This document shows positions 1 to 11,255 of a DNA stretch of 64,000 nt, piece by piece. The stretch lies in NCBI GenBank assembly GCA_020284085.1, contig JACEVL010000297.1:89501-153500 (forward strand), written 5' to 3'. A program made the position numbers and the translations under genes. The stretch's first letter is position 1; each line of letters begins with the position of its first letter. This DNA comes from Aporrectodea caliginosa (lineage: Eukaryota > Annelida > Clitellata > Crassiclitellata > Lumbricidae). The notes under the pieces are model-generated. The model saw nothing but the letters and a program-made list of their open reading frames with translations. It ran no database searches and was not told where the DNA came from.

Positions 1-208
1 ATAGAGCCGTGCATATAGAATAAATAGCTCTATGCAAGTTAGAAGATCAAATAAATGCATCAGTAAGTCAAATAACTATAATAGTCACTGCGTTGGTCGT
101 GTATTTCAGTCGAAAAGTACGCTGCCTCAAAAAAAACCTATACAGGCTCCTATTTGTCTTTGTCATAATGCAATTCTAAAAACTCTTCACCGCAAACAGT
201 ATGGAATT

Positions 209-259
<51 letters not shown>

Positions 260-320
260 GTGACGATTGTCGGAAGATAATTAATAACATCTAATATATA
301 TATATATATATATATATTAT
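1..320 (+). repeat. truncated copy of the duplicated cysteine-rich-exon unit (downstream block)
   Basis: This matches 6925-7120 and 36190-36380 (GAGCCGTGCATA, AAATAGCTCTATGCAAG, CTTTGTCATAATGCAATTC and so on). Near 198-212 it joins to a short piece that looks like the end of the cysteine-rich exon (TATGGAATTG followed by GTATATA). A (TA)n run fills about 211-256 and another about 293-318. It is a rearranged fragment, not an intact exon. Nothing further is seen from 320 to 609 beyond the block shared with 6020-6310. Confidence 0.7.
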
Positions 321-609
321 GTATATAATTTTACATTATGTCACATTTCTATGCAATCAACAGACATTCTCTCAAGTTCGTTCACTGTTACAGTTGAAAT
401 GGACATTGTATTCTTCCGCCATCTAGCGATTAAATTAATAACATCTACGTAATGTGATTTGCCATTACACCATCGCCATCTGTTGAATATTAACATTGAT
501 CCCTTAACCTTTATAAAATAAAATGCTGTTGTTTTACCTCTGTCGAATGTTTTTAAAACACTTTGTAGGTTTTTGCTAAATAACTTTGAACTCTGACATT
601 GTACCTTAA

Positions 610-3020
610 CCCTTATAGGGTAACCGTTTTTTGGTTACAGTTTTCGGTAACCGGGGAGTACAAAATTACCCCCAATTTATTTTCGTCAAATCTAGGGAAA
701 TGTTTCACCAATTTTGGTCATGTTTCAGTTATCTGATAGACAAGGACAATAGACAACATTATTGAATGTAATGAGTAAGAAATATTGAATTAAAATGACG
801 ACTCGTTTCAATATGGCTGTCTAAAGCGAAAGTAGTAATAAGTTGTGAGTCAATGCTACCATGTTACCAGTTTCAGATACTAATCATTGAAGCCAAATGC
901 TGTGTCGTAGTGTTGATTGAAATAACTAACTGCAAGCAATAACAAGCGGCTGTGCAGTGCAATAATAGTCAGTAACTAATGACTTTTACAAAATTTCACT
1001 TGACAAAACTGACAAAATAGAAACATTCAGTGAGAAGTACACCCGAAATAGTTTTACTACAGTTTCAGTGGGCATCTTATGCATTCGTATGATATACGCT
1101 TTTGTTCGTGCTTTCCGCATACAAAGTGATTACATTTATTCGAAGTTGCAGAACGTAATACAACAAACTACACTGAAGAAAACTGTGACATAAAAAACCT
1201 TTAGAAATTCTCACCTATTTCTTACAATAGTTTTATGCAAAAGTACGTAAACTACAATAGCCTAATATAATGAAACAGGGAATGGAAATCGCAAAGCAAA
1301 GAATGAATAATTCATATGCAAAAATACAACAACCACAAATCTCCAACAATTCAGTTCTATCAACTGCTATGTTTACAAATACATAGTGCAGAAATGATTC
1401 ATCAAGTGCCGGAATATAAAACCTTATTCGTCATAGTAGTCTGCCGCTAGGTGGAAGCGCAATGTGGCACAGCTGAAAAGGACATTGTGAAGAAAAAACA
1501 TATCTGAGTCATTTTCCGGTAACATGGTAAATTCAGAATTCAGCTGTCCCCGGTCATTTCTCGAAAAACTATACCTAGTCTGATTATGCTAAGTGTTGAT
1601 ATTAATATGTAGGCCTATTTGATCAGTCAACAATTTCAGATATTTGAAAGTAATTTAAAGCAATAACCTAATTTATTAAAATTTATTTTCAATTTAAAAT
1701 GTTCTACTCCGTTACTGTCCCTAGGCTCTAGTACTTATTGCTTTAGTCTACCATTTCAAAATGATTTGTATTGAGCCAAAAAATTCACGTGTTTCTTATG
1801 TATTATATATTTGTGTATGTTTTAAAATACAACTTGATGAACCGGATCTTCAGTATAATTAAAGGAAAATTTTTGAAACTTGTCCCCAGGATTTATGTAT
1901 ACTCCGTTACCATGTAAAAAATTAATCTTCTATCTCCGAACCATTCAAGTTTGTGTTCGCGCAACTAGACTCATCTCTTCTATGTAATCTATGTAAGCTA
2001 TTTATATCTTCACCAACGATATAAATGGTCCGACAAATTTCATACGAATTTTCATTTATTTCGTACCAGATGTGTTTTTTTATTATACAGCCACTCCGTT
2101 ACTGCATTTTTTCCATGATTATAAATGAATCTAATTCCAATAATATTTGTAATATAACGCTTATAAGCAAAATAATGATTTTACCAACGATCGATGTGGA
2201 CGCGTCAGCGATACTATGGTATTTACCGTGCTGCAACCCAAATTGTCTACTCCGTTACCTGTCCACTCCGTTAACATTTATTTGGTAACGCATGGGACAG
2301 CTATGTAACGGAGTGGAAAAATTGTGTTCGACACTCGAAAGATAGTAACGGAGTGGAATTATTATAGGCTAAATGGTGTGGTATTTTGATGCTGTGAGCA
2401 GATTTTTAAGACAATACCATAAATATTTTAGTGTTTTCTGTCTATTCGATCACTGGGAATGATTGGCTCAAGTGATTTCTTTTCAGTTGTTTGAGCAAAA
2501 ATATTTATTCAACTTAACATTAAATGCTTTTATTTCCATAACGGAGTGGAACTGTTTCTAAATAAATGAAACTGTGATGGAATCAAATAATTATAAGTTT
2601 TCTAATTTCTTTTATTTCTATTTTATAAATATTAATACTAGAAACATATTGGAATATTAAAATACACAACAGAAGCTGTACAACGTATAAAACAGATCTC
2701 ATATGTATACAGTAACGGAGTGGACAGATATTTTAGTAGGGCTATTTTTTTCTACCAAAAACTTATTTACATTTACATATTAGTGCAAAACCAAATACAT
2801 ATTTGTGAAATAGAAACATTAAAGATTTATTCCCAAAAAAACTGTATTTTGAAAAAAAAATTTTTTTGCTTGTTGAATTTGTGAGTTTACCGTGTTACCG
2901 GAAAATGACTCATCTAGGAAAAATCACAAAAGCAAAAGTCTTTTTCGTTTTATTCAAAAGAAGTGTACGAACAAAAGTAGACTAGGAGTTAATTTTTACC
3001 CCCCGGTTACCGTATAAGGG
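610..3020. mobile_element. TTAA-flanked (piggyBac-type) non-autonomous element A
   Basis: TTAA flanks both sides (606-609 and 3021-3024). The termini are inverted repeats (CCCTTATAGGGTAACCG against CCCTTATACGGTAACCG read inward from the right, 16 of 17 matching). The paralogous units at 6308-6311 and 33189-33192 read ACCTTAATCTTATA straight through with one TTAA, so they are empty sites that fix the insertion exactly. A subterminal palindrome GTAACC-N7-GGTTAC lies at 620-638. No transposase coding is recognised. TTAA duplication and CCC ends are the piggyBac hallmark; the superfamily is inferred from the ends only. Confidence 0.85.
1506..2911. mobile_element. nested palindromic element with ACTCCGTTAC motif arrays
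   Basis: The ends are a near-perfect inverted repeat (GAGTCATTTTCCGGTAAC at 1506, its complement ending at 2911) flanked by ATCT on both sides (1502-1505 and 2912-2915). Inside, ACTCCGTTAC or a one-base variant occurs five times in the left half (1705, 1901, 2093, 2249, 2265). Its reverse complement occurs four times in the right half (2305, 2345, 2538, 2712). No coding region is recognised. It may be a separate element inside element A, or the inner palindrome of A itself. Confidence 0.6.
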
Positions 3021-3253
3021 TTAATCTTATAGAGTATCCCATACATAGGAGTTACGTTTCTTTTAGTTGTGATTTTACAACTATAATAGTCATTCATGCC
3101 CTCCTGTTTGCATGTCTAATGGTTGCATTAGAAACCTTTATAAAATAGAATGCCGTTACACCATATTTGCTCTATACAGAGCAGCAGCAACTTCCATGTC
3201 GCATATCCTGTTGTTCTAATGATACTTTCTTGCTGTTTAAGGGCAGTCAATAG

Positions 3254-3403
3254 ACCGCTGGACTCGTACTGCGTCTGGATGCAGCTGCTACTTCGATGAA
3301 GACAGCACCGACTGCGCCTGCTGTAAATCTGGCGGTTGCCAGTGCCCACTTTCCAACCTCCATCAGTGCGTTCAGTGCGGTCAAGGCGATCAGTGTGGAA
3401 AAG
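3254..3403 (+). CDS. cysteine-rich secreted-type exon, copy 1
   Basis: This is a 150-nt exon candidate with acceptor TCAATAG before 3254 and donor G|GTAAAT after 3403. It starts with two bases and ends with one base of split codons, so both introns are phase 1. The frame has ten cysteines spaced CxC-x8-CxCC-x4-CxC-x7-CxxC-x5-C, and contains GCSCYFDEDSTDCACC and NLHQCVQC. Three other copies in the window keep the frame, spacing and splice borders, which argues for real coding use. I do not recognise the family. Such cysteine density is typical of extracellular disulfide-rich domains. No signal-peptide exon was found upstream of this copy; element A lies in the upstream flank. Confidence 0.7.
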
Positions 3404-3432
3404 GTAAATATATATATATAAATATATATATA

Positions 3433-3476
<44 letters not shown>
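3404..3476 (+). repeat. (TA)n microsatellite at the 5' end of the intron
   Basis: TA-rich dinucleotide repeat starting within a few bases of the splice donor. The same position carries (TA)n in all four exon copies. Confidence 0.9.
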
Positions 3477-3478
<2 letters not shown>

Positions 3479-3479
3479 T

Positions 3480-4232
3480 AATGTCACATTTCTATGTAAA
3501 CAACACCAAATACAGATTTTTTAATTTATATTGTATGCTATAGGTTTCAGTTGTATTTATGTTGTTGCAAATAATTATTATTGAAGGTTATATACTTATG
3601 TACTCTTATAGTTAAGTAATTTTACCGGGACTTCAGTTTTTATTCTTACCACGGCGACCTGTACCTTTAGGCCTACAAGCATGGATAGACGTACTAGTTT
3701 AACTGCGATATAAAGATAGTTCTTCTCTTAGCTCTAATACTCGAGCCATAACATTTCACGAGATAATAATTATTCGTAGTTAGCCAAAGAAACTGAACTC
3801 ATAGAGAGTCCTATTATTTGACACTTGTAAAGACATTTGTAATGAGATTCAGTGATACTGGTTAGGCTGAGATCATATATGACATCACTAAGCGTTTGGT
3901 TGTAGAATCCGCACCTGAAAATATTTAATATGCAAAATTGCAAATAACAGAATGAGTGCTTAATTTAACTAATGCTAAAAATGCTAAAAAAGGGTTGAAA
4001 TGTAGCGTTTTGTGCATTGAGTATATATTTACTCAACATGGTTACATCATTTTATAATGGTTGAACATCAACCTCAAATATACTAATAACTAAATATATA
4101 TAGGTATACCTTGTTATTGAGTTGTTTTAGACTAATTAATATTATATAGGTTTGTGAATAATAATGGTCTCGATTATAAATTGAATTGCATAGGATATCT
4201 TCGCAATTACTGACCATAGGCCTCTATCTCAT
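3480..4232. repeat. duplicated non-coding block, type-1 downstream flank
   Basis: This is clearly paralogous to 25556-26230 (shared ATGTCACATTTCTATGTAAA, TTTTACCGGGACTTCAG, AATACTCGAG and onward). The pair continues on both sides of the insertions at 4243-4510 and 4627-5437, then through 5446-5926 against 26352-26820 and 27866-27940. No coding exon was recognised. Confidence 0.8.
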
Positions 4233-4242
4233 AAAGGCGAAG

Positions 4243-4510
4243 TCGTCATTGTAAGTGTTTCTTGGGAAATTAGAGAGGTGGTTTCCCGTTGCCTTCCTCT
4301 CGGTGTTTTTAACGAGACACCATCTCCGAGCGTCGATGTCCTTCATCGTCCGTCCTTCCGACTCCTTGTCTCTGGGCTCGCATATACCGGCGAGGGCTCG
4401 GTCGTCCACCACGCACTTTGTTTCCAACAGGGGTACCACGTGAAGGTGGCGTGGTGGGCATTTGGGTGGTAGAGGCTTTTAGAGACGCTTACCACCCCAT
4501 TTCCCCCCCA
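4243..4510 (-). mobile_element. SINE-like insertion made of the 5' end of the RTE-like LINE
   Basis: A 268-bp insertion flanked by the 10-bp direct repeat AAAGGCGAAG (4233-4242 and 4511-4520) and absent from the paralogous site near 26230. On the minus strand it starts at the same point as the LINE at 12807 (G-rich leader, then TGCGTCTCTAAAAGC-type sequence). It follows that LINE for about 250 bp and stops at the equivalent of about 13055. It contains only the LINE 5' end, the reverse of ordinary 5'-truncated copies, so it may be a short non-autonomous derivative. The apparent small ORFs here follow the LINE leader frame. Confidence 0.75.
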
Positions 4511-4626
4511 AAAGGCGAAGTAAGTTCGTTTTTACATATTAACTGTGGGGTAATAATAGATAGGGAATATACTGTGGAATTATGTTTAAACATGGTCTTC
4601 CTTGAAATGAAAAGTAAGCATACTTG

Positions 4627-5437
4627 CAGGGGCACAACCACGGTCCAGAAATTGGGGGACCTACTAGAATGTCTGAGTGGGGGAATTGCGAGCGCCGAAG
4701 GCGCGAAGCTGCGATTGCCGAAGGCAAGAAGCCCCAACGATTTGTGCGTATGGGGGAGCGTCGTAAGGCCCCCCCCATCGGGGTCTGCCGACGCAATTTT
4801 TAGCTTTTGTTGCTAAATGGAGTACATTTTGGGCTCTCGTTTACCTCAAATTTTTCACCGATGATTTCGATATAAAAGTGCCTAAACCATCTAGATCTGT
4901 GATAATAATAATATTATAGGACTTTATTATATAAATAAACTGGAATGTTAGGTTTTATAAGAACAACACTCGCAGTCGCGGCATTAAAAATTGAAATGTC
5001 GTCCTAGGCTTCTATAATTATATACCGCGAGCCTTAGTCGAATTTTAAAAAGCGAGATAGCCTAAGTCACGTTTTAGAGTGAAATTATACAGCAACATTC
5101 TGCACTGAATTCTGATAGACTTGAGTTTAGCGGCCCCTACCCTTTATTTTATTGCCAGCAGGGCCAAATATTTGTTGGGAGAAGGGACCTACTAGAACGT
5201 CCGAGTGGGGGTGGGGGACTGGGAGTGCGGAAAGCGCACAGCCGCGATTGCGGAAGGCAAGAGGCGCCTAACGACTAAAGATACGGGGAAGCGTCGTAAG
5301 ATCCCAGATACCATAATTATGGAGTGCATTTTGGGCTCTTTTTTACCTCAAAATTTTCAAAAGTTGGGAAACCGTCCCAACCTGTTCGAAAGTTGGGGGA
5401 CGCGTCCCACGGGTCCCATAGGGTGGTTGCGCCTATG
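4627..5437. mobile_element. hAT-type MITE
   Basis: It is bounded by the 8-bp duplication CATACTTG (4619-4626 and 5438-5445), and the paralog at about 26340 has a single copy. Terminal inverted repeats are CAGGGGCACAACCAC and CATAGGCGCAACCAC. Inside, a segment of about 130 bp (4657-4790) is repeated imperfectly at 5181-5310. An 8-bp duplication with CA-starting termini is the hAT pattern. No transposase is encoded. Confidence 0.75.
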
Positions 5438-5926
5438 CATACTTGTCTAGAGATGTTGACAACATTCTTGATTATTCTTCCTCCTGTATTGGAGCTTTGA
5501 GTTCTTTATTTATTTTATTTTGTTACCCGATACCCACTGGAGATGGTTGTATTCATAGACACCTGTGGTAAAAATAATGTTATTTTACCAGTATAATTTT
5601 TATATACTAATGTTAACTAGTTTAACCCGGTTACAATTTAATAGATTTTTACTATAACCACCCTCTTGACGTCATTTGCCTTTGTCTGATGTGACCTCTA
5701 TGTAGGTTATAAGTCTATGCACTTCAACAGTTTAGTATTTCTACCAGGTTCTAATCCCAGTCCTTGTCATTTGGGACCAATGCATTTATGTGCTTAAATA
5801 GACCTATAATAACTTCACTAATATAAAAGAAAATTGTTTACTTACCTACAATATTAAATGTCTAGAATAATATAATATACATTCATGCTGTATGATAATA
5901 AAGACGTTATTATAGTGTTGTATCAT

Positions 5927-5942
5927 GTTCTGAACTTGTGAT
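5927..5942. other. hAT-type excision footprint
   Basis: The sequence GTTCTGAACTTGTGAT is two near-copies of the 8-bp target duplication that flanks the hAT insertion at 27941-32406 in the duplicate unit (left GTTCTGAT, right GTTGTGAT). The two bases at the junction (T and G) are replaced by their complements (A and C). Known hAT excision leaves exactly this kind of mark. The alternative is independent small changes at a site that never held the element. Confidence 0.6.
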
Positions 5943-6589
5943 TGACTTTGAGATGTTCACCTGGCGTGTTTGTTGCCACTAAAATAAATGGCATTGATAG
6001 GGACGATTTATACGTGCAGTTGAAATGGACCTTATATCTTACCGCCATCTAGCGATTAAATTAATAAACTTTCAACGTATTTTACGTTTTTCAACGTATT
6101 TTACCGCCATCTAGCGATTAAATTAATCAACTTTCAAACGTATGTACCACCTAATGTGATTTGCCATTACACCATCGCCATCTGTTGAATATTAACATTG
6201 AAGTTTTAACCTTAATAAAATAGAATGCTGCTGTTTTACATCTAGCGAATGTATTCAAAACATTTTGTAGGTTTTTGCTAAATATTGTTGAACTCTGACA
6301 TTGTACCTTAATCTTATATAATATCTTAATCATACAGAGTATCCCATACATAGGGGTTACGTTTCTTTTAGTTGTGATTTTATAGCTATAAAAGTCATTC
6401 GTGCCTTCCTGTTTGCATTTCTACCAATGATCAGCTCTTCTGCTTCGTAATTCAGCTGGCCAGTTGTTGAAAATATGTGTCCTACCTTTCTAATGCTTGA
6501 ATTTGCTCTATACAGTGCAGCAGCAACTTCCATGCCGCATATCCTGTTGTTTTAATGATAGTTTGTTGCTGTTTATGCACCACCAAAAG
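5943..6589. repeat. upstream flank of exon copy 2 (duplicated block)
   Basis: Matches 400-605 plus 3021-3253 and 32440-33236 plus 35665-35907. The motif TTACCGCCATCTAGCGATTA is tandemly duplicated at about 6040 and 6098. It leads into the polypyrimidine region before the exon. No other coding exon is seen. Confidence 0.7.
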
Positions 6590-6736
6590 ACTGGACTCGT
6601 ACTCCGACTGGATGCAGCTGCTACTTCGATAAAGACAGGAAAGACTGCGCCTGCTGTAATGACGGCGGTTGCCAGTGCCCACTTGCCAACCTCCATCAGT
6701 GCGTTCAGTGCGATCACGGCGATCAGTGTGGAATTG
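6590..6736 (+). CDS. cysteine-rich secreted-type exon, copy 2
   Basis: 147-nt copy, one codon shorter than the others at its start (the Arg before Trp is missing). All ten cysteines are kept, with [16 protein letters not shown] and NLHQCVQC. The acceptor is CCAAAAG. The donor is damaged: the other copies have G|GTAAGT or G|GTAAAT, and here it reads G|GGTATA, so GT is shifted by one base and sits in the (TA)n run. Either splicing uses a +1 donor that breaks phase, or this copy is dead. No signal-peptide exon was found for it. Confidence 0.6.
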
Positions 6737-6858
<122 letters not shown>

Positions 6859-6859
6859 T

Positions 6860-7219
6860 ATGTATTATGTCACATTTCTATGCAATCAACAGACATTTAA
6901 ATTCTTTCAAGTTCGTTCACTGCAGAAGCCGTGCATACAGGATAAATAGCTCTATGCAAGTTAGAAGTGGAAATCAGTTCATCAGTCAGTCAAATAAGTA
7001 GTCATTGCGTTAGTCGTGTATTTCATTCGAAAAGTGCGCTGCCTCACAAATCCTATATGCAGGCTCCTATTTGTCTTTGTCATGATGCAATTCTAAAAAC
7101 TCTTCACCGCAACCATCGTACAGAACTTTTCACTCATAACCTATCCTGCATTCAGCCAGTCTATCTCCACGCTCATCCTCTAATATTACACTCGACAAAT
7201 GGACACCGTGACTCTTTAC
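6860..7219. repeat. duplicated type-2 downstream flank
   Basis: Matches 36130-36495 and the fragment at 1-310. It is open on the + strand for much of its length (6967-7335), but the two copies differ by frame-breaking changes. I regard it as intron or UTR rather than coding. Confidence 0.6.
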
Positions 7220-7330
7220 CTGTGACCCACTCCAGAACCCTGTGGGACTGTGGGGCTTTCTCGATGGTTGATGCAAAACGTTGGATTTCGCCGCTCAGCT
7301 CTGTTCTTTTTGTCAGTTCGTTGATGTCAA
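7220..7330 (-). CDS. candidate internal exon, minus strand, copy a
   Basis: A 111-nt open segment that starts with two bases and ends with one base of split codons (phase 1-1). It has a good donor (CACAG|GTAAAG) and a weak acceptor (TTAAG with little pyrimidine before it). It encodes a hydrophilic helix-like peptide containing ELTKRTELSGEIQRF. The copy at 36496-36606 is nearly identical, with one conservative Val/Ile change and one silent change. Family unknown. It lies downstream of the acidic exon on the same strand, so the two could belong to one gene. Confidence 0.4.
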
Positions 7331-7462
7331 CTTAAGACTCGCCTCTGTCAACTTGCATAACCACCGTAGCCTGGCTGCTGGTTTCTCTGATCTATCGTAT
7401 TTCGACCTGGCTTATGATGTTTGAATGCGATCTTGTTTGAATTGACCATCTTAGGCATTGCG

Positions 7463-8695
7463 TTACGGAATCGTAGATGTAAGTAGATTAGACACTTTGT
7501 CGATTTGGTTTTGAGAGCGTGAATTAAGTATTTCTCACAATTTTGCTATGTCAAGGCTGCAGAATGAGCGGCCTGGAGTATTAACCCTCGGGCTACCAAG
7601 GGGGTGGTTGCCACCCCCCATATATTTTTATGCATAAAATTTTTTTCATATGGAATATAATTTTTGCAATTTAGGTAGCTGTAGCTGATTCATTGGCGCA
7701 CATTTTGAGGTAAATATCATGGTGGTAGCCTACGCCATTCAAAAGTTATACCCGATATACCCGAGGCACCAGGAGGGGTGGATACCACCCCTCCCTAGTT
7801 TTTCGACTGTAGCTTATTGACTATTCTTCCTATAAGAGAAACAAATAGGCCTATACCATTCTTTAGAGGGAATGTAGGGCTTTATTTGCATACTTAAATG
7901 TTTGTCTTTTGAAAACCGGAAGTGATCAAAATAAATAATAATACCCGTAATATGCGTGAAAAATACCTGAATGGAAGGACTCCCCCCTTAGTTCTTTGTC
8001 TGTGGCTTATTCCGTTTTCTTCCCAAAAGAGAAACAAATATACCATTCTTTAGAGGGAATGTAGGGCTTCATTTGCATACTTAAATGTTTGTCTTTGAAA
8101 ACCGGAAGTGATCAAAATAAATAATAATACGCGTAATCTGTGTGAAAATGGCTGAATGCAGCATTGTAATGTATGCATGCATACATGTACATGTATATAT
8201 GTATGGATGCATATTTATGCGTATGTAAACATGTGTAGGTATGTATTTGTGTATCTTGGATACACAGATCAGTTTCAAAACACACATAATCGTATATATG
8301 TTTATCCAAAAAGTACAAAATGTACGCAATAATATAAAATATCGCTTATTATCGGTTCCTTTGTTAAAAATGATGTAATTTCGAGGTGCATTCACATAAT
8401 GTACAACTCAACATATCATTCTGTGCAGAATTGAATGCTTAATCCATTGCTGTATTACAATAAATGATATGTGAAACCAAACCCGAAATCCAGGTGGTGG
8501 CAACCACCCCCCTCCCTTGGTAGTCCGTGTTACAAAAAAGCTTGGTAGCCCCAGGGTTAAATTCACATTGCGTTGGGTTATTTGATTTTGGTTTTGACGG
8601 ATCAGCCTCTGGTGAATAAGTAGTACTGCTGTCACTGTCAGAGTCAGTGTCTGACGAAAGTTCATCATGATTGTCCTCCACTGTTTCAGCCACTG
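7463..8695 (-). pseudogene. acidic Ser/Asp-rich terminal exon, copy a, broken by a TTAA element
   Basis: Read on the minus strand from an acceptor (TCTAATTCAG) at about 8695, the exon encodes an acidic stretch with DTDSDSDSSTTYSPEADPSK, then NNPTQCEFN. It is then cut by element B (7585-8556), which landed in the TTAA of the Phe-Asn codons. After the insertion the frame resumes (TPGRSFCS) but has an in-frame stop, and it ends with ...LLTSTIP and a stop at 7463-7465. The sister copy at 36754-37256 lacks element B. Family not recognised. Confidence 0.6.
7585..8556. mobile_element. TTAA-flanked (piggyBac-type) MITE B
   Basis: TTAA lies on both sides (7581-7584 and 8557-8560). The paralog at 37121-37124 reads GGAGTATTAAATTCAC with one TTAA, an exact empty site. 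Ends are CCCTCGGGCTACCAAG and its imperfect complement. Subterminal palindromes include GGGGTGG-TTG-CCACCCC at 7601-7617 and a related one at 7772-7794. The centre has two tandem copies of a repeat of about 185 bp (from 7803 and 7990). No transposase is present. Confidence 0.85.
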
Positions 8696-8836
8696 CTGAA
8701 TTAGATTATACTTACCATGCATGAATACAATACATATCAATAAATAGGTAGCAATATAGCTCATAATTTCCAACTAAGAATCTGAAATTGCGGGAAAATG
8801 TGCAATTATCGTAACTTCAGAAGTGTTGTAGGGGAA

Positions 8837-9183
8837 TACGTAATGTAATGTAATGTAATGTAATAAGACATATATATAGCGCCACTTAAGAGTCTCACAG
8901 AAGCGCTCAACACGTGGCCATCAAACAGCTGAAAAAGTGCGTCTTTAAGAGTCGAGAGAAAACCATGTAACCACATGCAGCATTAGTGGCACGCACAGAT
9001 GGCGGAAGAGTATTCCAGATCCGTGGCGCCGCAATCGAGAAGTCCCGACGAGCACGTGTCGTGGTTCGAAACGAAGGTACAATCAAATCATTTCGCGAGG
9101 CAGACCGGAGAGCCCGCCGACCAGTTTGAGTGCCAACTGGAAGGCACAGTTCAGCAATGTAGTCCGGAGCAGTGCGTAGTTTG
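8837..9183 (-). mobile_element. 5'-truncated CR1/L2-like LINE, 3' end
   Basis: The minus strand encodes the C-terminal tail of a CR1/L2-type reverse transcriptase: ELCLPVGTQTGRRALRSAS, then FSIAAPRIWNTLPPSVRA and FSRLLKTHF. It ends in a short 3' UTR and an (ATTAC)n tail at about 8837-8863. The paralogous site at 43580 reads GAATACGTAGTTTGAATG without it, giving a short CGTA-containing target duplication. Confidence 0.85.
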
Positions 9184-10755
9184 AATGATAGTAGTATCTC
9201 AGTGAACATTATCACATAGGAAGCTAAGATGGATGGCCATTGAGCATTGCAATGGGGGTAAACTTTCAGTGATTCTGATATCAATTACATAATCCTCTCA
9301 ATCAGTTAAAACCAGAGTGTATTTGTGTAGGCCTATAATGTATACGGAAAAATTGAATTTTCTGTTAAAACCTAGGCCTTTTGATAGGAATTTACGATTT
9401 TCGTGAGAGGAAATGTGATTAGCAGTCGGTTTTGACCTATAGCTTTGAGGCATTCAACCATACTGCAATACTTGTCTTTTGTTTTGTATTGTATTATGCG
9501 AAATTCATACTTAAAAAAATTAATGTTCTCCTCTTAAATTCAAGACAGATAATTCTGACCTAATAGTTAGGCGACGCGACTGGTCCTAGTTTGAACATAG
9601 TATTACTTAAAGAGCTGGATCAAGTCGACATTTGAGAGTTTCGGTTCTCTTTCAGTTCATTTCAATCTGGAGCCAGTGACGTAGGGTGATTTCTCCATAT
9701 TTCCTACGGCGTTCTTTTTTCTTGTTTAGGAGTTCCCGCCCTGGATGTTGATGTCAAAGTGGGAGACATTGTCGAAGCACAGTTTGAGTGACATGCCGTC
9801 AAAGGGCAATCTTGAGCAAGACCTGAAGACTCATTGCAATGGGTTGTCTCGCACAGAAGTTTTGACTGGTGGAAGGTTCCTTTGTTAAAGTTGCAGGCGT
9901 TTTTTTCTTCTGTTTCATGCCATCAGCACCTACTGTTATAATTATGCTTGCATACAGTAGCGCTTTGGGTAGATGACTTTGTGTTCTGAAAGAGACTTTT
10001 CCTCTTTTATTTCCTCGTTCTAATAATTTATTCAAAATAATAATAATTTAGACATTCTGGTAGGGGATGATTCAGTTGTTAAAGCAGTGTTGCACATATT
10101 TTGTTTCACGCCATCAACGCATTCTATATTTCTCTTGCATTGTGCATACAATTTAAAGCATTGTAAAAATTATCCCGTGTCTCATTAGAAACATTTACTC
10201 ATTTAATATTACGTAACTGAAGCAGAAATTGCACAGTTTCGGTTTCTTTGTCATTCTTGTTTTGATTGAAAGAAGAGTATTGAAAATGCTACTGTATATT
10301 ATTAGCATCTTAACTGTTACTAATGCTACTAGGTGTTAACGATAGTGACACTTTAGACAGAAAATGTATTTGCGAATGATGTACAGGATGCTGGATAATG
10401 TATTCACTGACAGTCTCGAGTCAACACGCATATGAACAAAACCTGAAGAATATTGTACTCTGTGTAATGCTTTTGTCGCGCATTTGGATGTTTTAATCTG
10501 TAGAGGATTCTTTTGTTAAGTCAAATACTAACCTTAGTTCTGTTATAAGCTAACGACCAGAAAACGATAAATTATTCAGTGGTTGTGCGGTAACTGAACA
10601 CATTAACCTGGTTCAAAGCTGTTGAGTTTGACATGTCACCATCAAAGTCACAAACCGAGCCATTATCCAGTAGATGCTATAGAATACAGATCGACAGTAC
10701 AAAGTATTTATTAGAGAGCAACTATTATAGTTTATCGAATGTTTGGCCTGCTTCA

Positions 10756-10808
<53 letters not shown>

Positions 10809-11255
10809 GCCGTTTACGAAAAGCTGATCAGATGCAGATGGAATAGGAATGAAGAATATTGTACTCTGCGTAATGGCTTTTGTCGCGCATTTTAAATTGT
10901 AGAGGAATCTTTTGTTAACGCTAATTATTTTCACCTTAGTTCTATTGTAAGCTGCCAATGTGACACTTTGTAAAACTGCATTTGATGTCTTCCAAGAAAC
11001 ATTTCAGCATTTTATTGATCGTTCTGTTTTAATTAAAACTGAAACTGCACAGACTCGGTTCCCTTTATAAAGAAAATGTAAGAGTGAATGATATCGGGGC
11101 AGTTGGAGAATGTCTCCACTGGCAGTCTCCCATCAACACGTAGAGACCTACAAACGATTTTTCATTATCTGTTGACCACTGACACAATGTTCATTACCGT
11201 CCTTGACCTGAAATATTACGCCGAAGATGAAGAATGATAAAACAATAAATAATTC
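9184..11255. repeat. duplicated non-coding block with a degenerate long repeat
   Basis: Matches 43580-45100 in order and orientation. Inside, the segments around 9830, 10390 and 10840 are diverged copies of one another (shared GACTTTGTG, GGCTTTTGTCGCGCATTT, TCTTTTGTTAA and CACTGACAGTCTC). This suggests an old tandem repeat of roughly 450 bp, with a further relic near 16850. A (TA)n run lies at 10755-10806. No gene recognised. Confidence 0.6.

Noticed and set aside
4255..4816. Several overlapping ORFs in both strands
   Set aside because: They lie in the LINE-leader-derived insertion and the hAT MITE. Frames change at the insertion borders and none has domain support.
6508..6717. Minus-strand ORF opposite the cysteine-rich exon (also 25239-25424 and 3128-3349)
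   Set aside because: It is the antisense of a well-supported exon. It is open only because of the sense codon composition, and has no motif of its own.
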